Positions 47,201 through 59,200 of a stretch of DNA of 64,000 bases are shown piece after piece (position 1 is the first letter of the stretch; the number at the start of each line of letters is the position of its first letter). Under the pieces are notes generated by a model, which was not told the origin of the DNA, searched no databases, and saw nothing but the letters and a program-made list of their open reading frames with translations. Source of the stretch: Dastarcus helophoroides (lineage: Eukaryota > Arthropoda > Insecta > Coleoptera > Bothrideridae); contig CM053331.1 in NCBI GenBank assembly GCA_028583605.1, positions 6,764,508-6,828,507 on the forward strand, written 5' to 3'. Made by a program: the position numbers and the translations under genes.

Positions 47201-50200
47201 AAGGGTAAATATTTCGACTTTAAACAGAGCGAAAAAATTCGAAACTACAAGAAAAATTTGTAATTTTTAGGAAAACTGTACAGAAATACTTGTTGAAATG
47301 TTGGAAGTAATGCCCAAATATCAATAAACAGATAAATAGTAAAATAAATCTACATTTTTAAGAAAACTGAATTTTGAAAGCATGGGGTTTCACAAAAAAC
47401 TCAACAGCTATGTATAGTTAAATAAAATATTCGCTTAACAAGAAAACAACTTCAGTTTATAAGTTAAAAGTCCTTTGACATACATAATCGGTAAATTGCG
47501 CGTTGAAAACGCACCTTTCTAATCGCTCGAACCAGTAAATCACGCACTTTCGAAGTTCGTCAGGATCTTGGGCACCCTTCACATATTTTTTACATTTAAA
47601 TATAAACAACTGTTTGCCGTCTTTGTCTCTGCCTCTGGGGAAAAATCCACCGCCGGCCAATATCTCCATTTTCACCGAGGACTCTGTAATGTCTACAAAA
47701 CAAAAATTAGAGACTCGGTTAGAAGCTGGACGAGTTATGCGGTCGTTACCATTTACATTGAGTTCTTTTCTCCACGTTAGCGCCCCCCACATCATCTGTA
47801 AGGCCTCAGGAATTTTCTGATCGTGATGAAGCAGGAACCTTCGCAGCCAGGAGTCATCCTCTTTGACCCTTTGAAGGTCTTTGGGGTGTACAGCTGAAAA
47901 AAAAATTCTTTTAGGGTGTTAGATTGAAAGAAACTTGATAGTGGACCTTTTTAAAGAGAAAGAAATATTTGGCCCACAGTTTTTTATAATTAATTAAAAG
48001 CTGCTGGCGCTAACAAATTTTCTAGATCTGAAAACTAGAAAGATGGAGCTATGATTTGCTTTCTTTAATTTTTCGAGAAAAAAATTGAAACTTTATATAT
48101 CTTCAAAAATTTGAATACAAATCTTGCCCCCTGTAACAAGAAAGATTAAAAAACACAACAGAGGTCGCTCTAACGCGTTTCGATAGCCAAGATACCATCT
48201 TCACTCATCTTAAGAGAGATGATGATAGAAGATGATATTTTGGCTATCGAAACGCGTTAGAGCAACCTCTTTTGTGTTTTTTAATCTTTTTTGGTTCCAG
48301 GGGACAAGATTTGTATTTCAATTTTTGAAGATAACCAAAGACCAGTCCGTTCCACCAAAATTTATGTATCTTCACAAGGTAGAATATATCGTTCGTTGTC
48401 ATCTCATTCATTGCACAATATTATTACCTGAACGACTAGTTTAACTTTCATCGACCATAACAGCGAGTAATTCAATAGGTTTCCTCCAAGAAACCTTGTA
48501 AATTCCAACGCTGTGAGATTTCTTTTTAGTTTTCACTTCTAAACTGCATAAATGAGATGAACTAAACGTCGAAGGCAGGATTCCCAAAGAGATCATTAAA
48601 AAACCTGAATTACCCACGGCCTAGCTTTTGTACTTGTTAATACCGAAGAATAAAAAAAACTTTAGAGAGCATTTTCTATATTATTAACCGGCATAAATGT
48701 AACGAATATTGAGGGAAGAATTAAAGACAGTAATAATTGGTTTTAATAACATATTATTTTTAGTGCTATCACTGGGGCTCATGACTCACTTGTATGATGC
48801 ACACTACCTGCAAATACCGTTATTTGTAATTATTGTAGTGCGTAATGCACTATTATATTTTTTTAATAATGATAATATGTTGTTCCCTTGTTCTTTTAAT
48901 CGTTTGTTGTTTGAGGTTTGATAAACGCATTATGTCATCAACAAGGACAAAACATTTTGCTGCTGTAACGTAGAGTAATGCCAAATTGATTAAAATTTGT
49001 TCATTATGTTTGTAATATTCCCAGGGTATTGTTAAACCTGTGTATCGACTCCTTATCGGGAGAGTATTTACTTTATTATATTTATCGGTTTATGTAACAT
49101 GATATTTTGTAAAAATAACTACGATTTTGTTATCAAAGGGGATCAAAAGTCGAATTACAACCAAAGATAACAATGCAAAACTTAAAACCGTTGTTGGGAT
49201 AACTCGTAGGCGATATAAAAATTAAGGAGCAATCTTGCGATTGTGACATTCAAGAATTTTTGATTCGTAAAACAGAAGTTCTCAATTTTGGAAATCAAAA
49301 TAAAAAATATTAAAATTCGAAGACTAGTCGTCTAAATTTCGAACAACAAAAATTAAAAATTAGACGCATTATTTTCCAGCTTTAAGAAAAAAATTTGAAG
49401 TTCATTTGAAATTGTTTCGATTTTGTCTTCGAAACAACTTATTTAAAACCAAAATTTTTAAACGTTCCAGGTTTTCGATATACGAAATTTAAAGAAATAA
49501 GTAATGAAAGCAGACTTTAAATAGTTTGTTGAAAATTTTAACTTTTGTTCTAAAATGTCATTCATGACACATTTCATTTGTAAAGTCAAAATAAAAAATA
49601 AAAAAAGGAAATATTAGAAATTCCCTCTTAAAATTTAAAGCGGGGAAGATATCCCAATTACTAAAAAACAGAAATGTAAACATTTCTGAAAATAATCTCT
49701 GTTTTTTGACATTTGACTCTTCTACAACCCTAAAATTTAATCTTCAAATGTAAAGTCGAAATTTCCATTTACTTGTCAAAACTGCCCCTGAAAACGTCAA
49801 GAAATGTTCGTAGTTTAGAAAAAATGTTTAATTTCGATAACAATTTTATAATTTTAACTGGAAATCCTCAAGAGAACCTAAATCTTCGAATAAAAAATCG
49901 ACTCTAATTTTCGATTTTATGCATTGTGCACAAAATAGACCCGAAATTCGAGAGAAGACTTCCGCCTTGATTTAAACATTCCAATTTTCAAATTAAAGCC
50001 AAAGTGCTTCGATTATTAACTTAAATTGACTTAACCCAAATGAGTGGATTAAAGAGGATGAATGAGCGAACGAAAGAACGAACGGAAGAACAAACCAAGG
50101 AACGACCGAAGGAACGAACAAAGGAACGAATGAAGAAATGAACGAACGAATGAACATAAAAATGAAAAAAAGAAACGAAGGAACGAACAAAGGAAGAAAC

Positions 50201-53200
50201 TAACGAAGAAACGAACGAAGGAATAAACGAAGTAACTAAGAAAAGAACTAACGAAAAAACTGACTGAAGAACGAACGGAAGAAAGAACGAGCAAAAGAAA
50301 AATAAAACGAACGGAAGACAGAACAAAGTAAAGAAAAAACGAACGAAGGAAAGAACGTACAAACGGAAAAACGAACGAACTAATGAAAGAACGAGAAAAA
50401 ACGCATGAAAGAAAGATCAAACGAACGAAAGAAGAAATGAACGAAAAAAAGAAAGAAAGAAAAAAAGAAAGAAAGAACGAAAAGAGAAACGACGAAAAAA
50501 AGAAAGAAAGAAAAAAAGAAAGAAAGAACGAAAAGAGAAACGACGAAATAAAGGAAGAAACGAACGAATAAGCGAAGGAACAAAAGTAAATAAAAGAACC
50601 AACGAAAGAAGAAACGAACGAAGAAACTAACGAAGGAACGAATGAAGGAACTAACGAAGGAACAAATAAAGAAACTAAAGAAGAAACAAAGGAAGGAATG
50701 AACGAAGAAAAAAAACGAACCAAAGAACGAACGAAAATACGAACCAAGGAACGACCGAAAGAACGAAGAAACGAATGAAGAAACAAACGAACGAATAAAC
50801 GAAGGAATAAACGAAGAAATGAATGGGGGAACTAACGAAAGAACGAACGAAAAAACTGACTAAAGAACGAACGGAAGGAACAACGAACAAACGGTGAAAC
50901 GAAAGAACCAAAGAACGAACGAGCGGCGATCAAAACTCACGAAAGAACAAACGAAAAAAAGAAAACGAAAGGAGAAACAGCGAAACAAACGAAAGAAAGA
51001 ACGAACAAACAAAGAAACAAACGTAAATAAAAGAAACAATCAACGAAGATAGAAACAAACGAAGGAAAGAACAAAAAAAAGAACGAACGAAAATACCAAC
51101 GAAGAAACGACCGAAAAAACGAATAAAGAAAAAACGAACGAATGAACGAAGGAACGAACGAAGGAATGAATGAAGGAACTAATGAAGGAACTAATGAAAG
51201 AACAAACGAATAAACTGACTAAAGAACGAACGGAAGAAAGAACGAACAAAGGAATGAAAAAACGAACGAAGAAAAGGACGAACAAACGGTGAAACGCACG
51301 AACCAAAGAACGAACCAGCGGCGAAAAAACGCACGAAAGAAGAAATAAACGAAAAAAAGAAGGAACGAAAGGAGGAACAGCGGAACAAACGAAAGGACGA
51401 ACGAACAAACGAAGAAAGAAACGCAAATAAAAGAAACAATGAACGAAAGAAGAAACAAACGAAGGAACTAACAAAGGAACGAACGAACAAACGAAGTAAA
51501 GAAGAAACGAACAAAGGAATAACGAAGAAAAGAACGAACGAAAATACGAACCAAGAAACGACCGAAGGAATGAAGAAACAAACGAACGAATGAAGAAACA
51601 AACGAACGAATGAACGAAGGAAGAAATGAATGAAGGAACTAACCAAAGAATGAATGAAAAAACTGACCAAAGAAATAAACGGAGAAACGAACGAACCAAA
51701 GAAGGAACTAGTGAAAAAAACGCACGAAAGAAGGAACAAACGAAAAAACTAACGAACAAACGAATGAAGGTACTAAAAGAGGGACGAACCAACCAAGGAA
51801 CGAAGGTAAGAACAAATGAAAAAAATGGACGAAAGACCTAACGGAAAAAAGAACGAACAAATGGAGAAAACTAAAGAACTAAAGATAGAACGACCTAGCG
51901 AAAAAACCTAGCAAAGAAGGAAATGAACGGCAGAAGCAATGACTGAAAAAAAATAAGAAAAATCGAACGAAAGTACGAACGATGAAACAAACGAAAAAAC
52001 AGAGGAAAGAATTAACGGAAGTAAAAACGAACAAAAGCATAAAAAGAGCGAAGGAAAGAACGAACAAAGGGAAGAACGAACAAATGGAAAAAGCAAACCA
52101 AAGAACGAACCAAAAAACGCACGAAAGAAAGAACAAACGAAGGAACAAAAAAAAAGAAATAACAGAAAGAACTAATTAAAAGGCCAACAAACGAAAGGAC
52201 TAGCAAACGAACGGAGACGGAAAAAGAAAGAACGAATGAACGAAAGAAGGAACGAAGAAGAGATCGATTGAACAAACGAAGGAACGAACGTAAATAAAAA
52301 AATAAACAAAGGAACAAACGAAGGAACTAACGAAAGAACGAACGAAGAAATGAACAAGAGAACTAACGAAGGGACGAACGAAAGAACGAACGAAGGAATG
52401 AAGGAAGGAACGAAGGAAAGACGAACGAAAAAACAGACGAAAGAATTAAAGGAAAAAAAATCGAACAAAAGCGAGAAAGAGCGAAGGATAGAACGAACGA
52501 AACAACGCACGAAAGAAAGAACAAACGATAATAACCGAAAGAACTAAGAAAAAAGCGAACGAACGACTAAAAGGCAGAACGAACGAAGGAAGAAACGAAA
52601 AAAATAAAGAACGAATAAACGAAGAAGGAACGAAGGAGAGAACGAATGAAGAAACAAAAGAACGAATGCAGAAATGAACAAGGAAACTAACGAAGAAACG
52701 AACGAAGCAATGAACGAAGGAAAGAATAGAACAAAGAAACAGACGAAAGAACTAACAGAAAAAAGAACGAACAAAAGCAAGAAGGAACTAACGAAAGAAC
52801 GAATTAAGGAAAAATGGAACAAATGGAGAAAACGAACCAAAGGAAGAACGAAAAAACGCACGAAAGAAAGAACAAACGTAAATAACTGAAACAGCCGACG
52901 AAAAAACGAAAATAAGAATGAACAAAAGAAAGAACGAACGAACGAAAGAACGAATGAAAGACAAAACGAACGAATGGAATGAACGAAAGAACGAATGAAA
53001 AACGAAAAAATAAAAAAGAATAGAGAAACGAGAGAACGAACAAAAGAAATAACTAAAGTAAGAACGAAGAAAAAAACAATGAACGAACGAAAGAATGAGC
53101 GCAGGAAAAAATGAAGGTACGAAAGAACGAAGGTACGAAAGAAGAACGCACAAAAGAAAGAACGAACGAAAGGCAGAGAAAACGAAAAAAGAACAAACGA

Positions 53201-56200
53201 AAAGCCGAATGAACGAAAGGACAAAGAACCAAAAGACAGAATGAACGACGGAGAAACGTCCTAACGTTCCTTCGTTTAACAACCGAAGGAACGAACGTAA
53301 ATAAAAAAAATGAACGAACGAAGGAACAAAAAAAGAAATGAACGAGGGAACTGACGAAAGAACGGACGAAGAAATAAACGGAGAAACGAATGAAAAACGT
53401 ACGAATAAACAAACGAAAGAACTAACGAAAGAAAAAACGCACGAAAGAAAGAAGAAATGAAAAAAAAGAAAGAAAGATAAAACGAATGAAAGAAGAAATG
53501 AAAGTAGGAACGAACTAAAGAAAGAAAGAATAAACGAACGAAAGAACGAACGCATGAAAGAACGAATGCACAAAAGAAAGAATGATCGAAAGACAGAAAA
53601 AACGAAGAAAGAACTAACGAAAAAGAGAAGGAACGGAAGGACACATGAACGAAAGCTAAAACAAATGAACGAAGAAACGAAAAAAAAAGAACAAACAAAC
53701 GAAAGAAAGAACAATGGAGAGAACGAATGAACAAACGAAGGATCGAACTTAAAAAAAAAATTAATTAAGGAACCAAAAAACATTAAGGAAGGAACAAACG
53801 AAGGAAATAACGCCGAAACGAACGAAGAAATAAACAAGGGAACTAACGAAGAAACGAATGAAGAAACGAACGAAGGAATGAACGAAGGAAAGAAGAAACG
53901 AGAAAATAAATGAAAGAACTAATGGAAGAAAGAACGAAAAAAGCATGAAAGAAAGAACAAACAAAAGAAACAAACGAAAATAGCAGAAAGAACGGAAGAA
54001 ATAACAAGATAAGAATTAACAAAAGAAAGAAGAACGACATAAAAAAGAACGAAGGAGCAAGCAAATGAAAGTACGAACGAAAGACAAACCGAGTGAGCGG
54101 AATGAACGAAAAAATGAATGAACAAACGAAAAAATGAAAGAAAGAACTAAAATAAAACAAACTAAAAAAAGAATAAATGAGCGAACCAAAGGACCAACGC
54201 ACGAAAAAACAAACACACAAAAAAATAACGAACGAAAGGCAGAAAAGTAAATAACTAACTAATTTGCGAATGAAAAAAAGGAAAAAACGAAGAACGAAAG
54301 AAGGAATGACGGAACAAACGAAGGAACTAACGAAGGAAGGAACGAACGAAGGAATGAAGAAGAGAACTAACGAAGAAACGAATGAAGGAACGAAGGAAAG
54401 AACGAACGAAAAAATAGACGAAAGAGAAAGAACGAATGAGGAAATGAACGAACAAACAGAGAAGCGAACCAAAGAACGAACAAAAAACGCACGAAAGAAA
54501 GAACAAACGATGGAATAAATTAAAATAACAGAAAGCACGGGCGAAAAAATGAATAAAGGAACGAACGAAGGAAAGAAATAATGAGAAAATAGATCAAAGA
54601 AATAATGGAAAAAAAAACAAACAAAAACAAAAAAACAGAAAGAACGAACGAAGGAATGAACAAACGGAGAAAAAGAACCAAAGAACGAACGAAAAAACAT
54701 ATGAAAGAAAGAACATACAAAGAAACAAATGAAAATAACAGAAAGAACGGACGAAATAACGAAAACAAGAATGAAGAAAGGAAAGAAAGAAAAAACGAAC
54801 AAAAGACAAAACGAACGAACGGAATGAACTAAGGAACGAACGAAAGAAAGAACTAAAGTAAGAACGAACTAGAGTAAGAAAGAATGAACGAACGAAAGAA
54901 CGAACGCACGAAAGAACAAATGTACCAAAGAACGAACGAAAGCAAAAAAAAAACGGAAAATGAACCAACGCAACGAAAAAACGAACGCACGAAAGGATGA
55001 ACGAACGAAACAAACGAACGAAAGACGACCGAACAAAGAAACAAAAAAAAAGAACGTACGAACGCTAGAAGGAACGACGGAGAGAACGAATAAACAAAGG
55101 AAGGAACGAATGTAAATAAAAAATGAACGAACAAACAAACGAAGGAACTAACGAAGGAACGAACGAAGGAACGAAGGAAAGAACGAACGAAAAAGTAAAC
55201 CAAAGAACTAACAAAAAAAGAACGAACAAACAAGGGAAAATAAATCAAAGAACGAACGAAAGAAAGAACAAATAAAGAAACAAACGAAAGTAACACAAAA
55301 AACGGCCGAAACAACGAAAATAGGAATGAACAAATGAAAGAACGAACGAATCAAAGGAAAAAAGAACTACCAAAGGTAAGAACGGACGGCAGACAAAAGA
55401 ACGGAATGAACGATAAAATAGGAATGAACAAACGAAAAAAATGAGAAAAAACGAGACAAAAAAAGAAAGAAAAAACGAAAGAAAGAACTAAAGTAAGAAC
55501 GAACTAACAAACGTAAATAAAAGAATAAATGAAGGAACTAACGAACGAACGAATGAACGGAGAAACGAAAAAAAGAAAGAGCGAACGAACGAATGAAGGA
55601 ACGACGGATAAAACGAATAAACAAACGAAGGAACAAACGTAAATAAATGAAAGGATGAACGAAGGAACAAATGAGGGAACTAACGAAGGAACGAACGAAG
55701 GGACTAACGAAGGAGTGAACGAAGGAAAGAACGAACGAAATTACTAACGAAGGAAAGAACAAAGAAATGGAGAAAACGAACGAACCAAAGAACGAACCAA
55801 CGAAAAAACGCACGAAAGAAAGAATAAACGAACAAAAGAAGGAATGAACGAAAGAAAGAATGAATGGACCAAAGGAGGAACGACGGAACAAAGAAAGGAC
55901 GAACGAAGAAACGAAGGAACAAACGAGAATAAAAGAAAGAATGGACGAAAAACGAGAATAAAAATGAACAAAAGAAAGAAAGAACGAACAGATGAAAGAA
56001 CGAATGAACAAACGAAAAAACGAAAGAACAAAAAGGAAAGAAAAAACGAACGAAAGAACGAAGGAAAGAAATAACGAACTAAAGAAAGAAGGAATAAACG
56101 AATGCACAAAAGAACGAAGGTACAAAAAAACGAAGGTACAAAAGAACGAATTAAAAGCAGAAAAGACAAAAAAAACCGAACGAAAGAAAAAACTAACGAA

Positions 56201-59200
56201 AAAGCTAACGAACTAAAGGACGAACAACTGAAAGACGGAACGAACGAACGGAGAAACGAGAAAAGAAAGAACGAACGAACGAAAGAAGGAACGACGGAAA
56301 GAACGAATGAATAAACGAAGGAACGAAAGAAAAAATGAAAAAAGTAGAAAAGTAAAATGAAATAAAGAAAGAACGAGCGAATGAAAGAGAAAACGAAATA
56401 ACGAACAAAACAGAACAAACGAACGAAGGAAAAAACGAACCAACGACAGGAAGAATGAAAAAAGAACGAACGAAAGAACGAAGAACAAGCGAACGAAAAA
56501 ACGAACGAACAAAGGAGCAAACGAAAGAACGGCCAAAACAGAACAAAACAAACGAACGAACAAACGAAGAATAAAAGAAAGAATGGACGAAAAACGAGAA
56601 TAAGAATGAACAAACGAAAGAAATAACGAGCAAACGAAAGACAAAACGGAAGAACAAAAAAGGAAAGAAAACACGAACGAAAGAATGAGGGAAAGAAATA
56701 ACGAACTAAAGAAAGAAAGAATGAACGAATGTACGAAAGAACGAACGTACAAAAGAACGGATTAAAAGCAGAAAAGACAAAAAACAAAATGAACGAAAGA
56801 AACAACTAACGAAAAAGCTAACGAACTAAAGGACGAACGACTGAAAGGCGGAACGAACGAACGAACGAACGAACGAACGAACGAACGAACGAACGAACGA
56901 ACGAACGAACGAACGAACGAACGAACGAACGAACGAACGAACGAACGAACGAACGAACGAACGAACGAACGAACGAACGAACGAACGAACGAACGAACGA
57001 ACGAACGAACGAACGAACGAACGAACGAACGAACGAACGAACGAACGAACGAACGAACGAACGAACGAACGAACGAACGAACGAACGAACGAACGAACGA
57101 ACGAACGAACGAACGAACGAACGAACGAACGAACGAACGAACGAACGAACGAACGAACGAACGAACGAACGAACGAACGAACGAACGAACGAACGAACGA
57201 ACGAACGAACGAACGAACGAACGAACGAACGAACGAACGAACGAACGAACGAACGAACGAACGAACGAACGAACGAACGAACGAACGAACGAACGAACGA
57301 AGAACGAACGAACGAACGAACGAACGGATTAAAAGCAGAAAAGACAAAAAACAAAATGAACGAAAGAAATAACTAACGAAAAAGCTAACGAACTAAAGGA
57401 CGAACGACTGAAAGGCGGAACGAACGAACGAACGAACGAACGAATAAACGAACGAACGAAAGGAACGACGGAAGGAACGAATGAATAAACGAACGAACGA
57501 AAGAAAAAATAAAAAACGTAGGAAAGTAAGAATGAAATAAAGAAAGAACAAGCGAATGAAAGAGAGAACGAAATAACGAACGAGACAGAACAAACGAACG
57601 AAAGAACGAACGAAAAAACAAACGAACGAACGGCAAGAAGAATGAAAAAAGAACGGACGAACCAAAGAAGGAACGACGGAAAGAACGAACTAAAGAAAGA
57701 ATGGGCGAAGCAAAGAACGAGCCAACGAAAAAACGAACGAACGAGAGAGCGAACGAAGGAACGAACGAAACAGAACAAACGAACGAACGAACGAACGAAC
57801 AAACGAAGGAACAAACGAAAATAAAAGAAAGAATAGACGAAAAACGAGAATAAGAATGAACAAAAAAAAGAAAAAACGAACAAACGAAAGACAAAACGAA
57901 AGAACGAATGAACAAACGAAAACACGAAAGAACGAAAACACGAAAGAACAAAAAAAGAAAGAAAAAACGAAAGAACAAAAAAAAGAAAGAAAAAACGAAA
58001 GAACAAAAAAAGAAAGAAAAAACGAACAAAAGAACGAACGAAAGAACGAACGTAAAAAAGAAAGAATGAACGAACGAAAGAACGAACATACGAAAGAAAG
58101 AATGAACGAACAAAAGAACGAACGTACGAAAGAACGAACGTATAAAAGAAAGAACGAATCAAAAGCTGAAAAAACGAAAAAAGAACGAGCGAAAGAAAGA
58201 ACTAACGAAAAACCAAACGAACGAAAGGACGAACGAATGAAAGACGGAAAGAACGAACGTAGAAACGAGAAAAGAAAGAACGAACGAGTGAAAGAATGAA
58301 CGACGGAAAGAACGAATGAGCAAACGAAGGAACGAAAGAAAAAATGAAAAAAAGTACGAAAGTAAGAACGAACTAAAGAAATAACGGGCGAACGAAAGAA
58401 CGAACGAACGAACGAACGGAAGAGCGAAGGAAAGAACGAACGAAACAGAACAAACGAACGAAAGAACGAACAAAAAAAAACAAACGAGCGAAAGAAAAAA
58501 CGAACAAACAAAAAAACAAACGAACGAAGGAAAAAACGAATGAACGAAAGGGGAGAATGAAAAAAAGAACGAACGAAAGAAGAAACGACGGAAAAAACAA
58601 ATGAACAAACGAAGGAACGAACGAAACAATGAAAAAAAAGGAGAAAGTATGAACGAATTAAAGAAGCAACGGGAGAACCAAAGAACGAGCGAATGAAAAA
58701 ACGAACGAACGAAAGGGGAGAATGAAAAAAAGAACGAACGAAGGAACGAACGACGGAAAAAACAAATGAACAAACGAAGGAACGAACAAAACAACGAAAA
58801 AAAGTAGAAAGTAAGAACGAATTAAAGAAGGATCGGGAGAACCAAAGAACGAGCGAATGAAAAAACGAACGAACGAAAGGGGAGAATGAAAAAAAGAACG
58901 AACGAAGGAAGGAGCGACGGAAAAAACAAGTGAACAAACGAAGGAATGAACGAAACAACGAAAAAAAGTAGAAAGTAATAACGAATTAAAGAAGGAACGG
59001 AAGAACCAAAGAACGAGCGAGTGAATGAACGAACGAAATAGCGAACAAAAGAACGAACGAAACAGAACAAACGAACGAAAGAACAAACGGAACAAACAAA
59101 CGAAAAAAAAACGAATGAACGAAATAGGAACGACAGAACGAAAGGAGAAACAGGAACGAACGAAAAATTGAAAGAAAAAGCAAACGAAGGAACGAACAAA

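Noticed and set aside
47457..47514. Continuation of exon 3 frame to a stop (about 18 residues)
   Set aside because: It lies beyond a good GT donor, and exon 4 continues the domain exactly from that donor.
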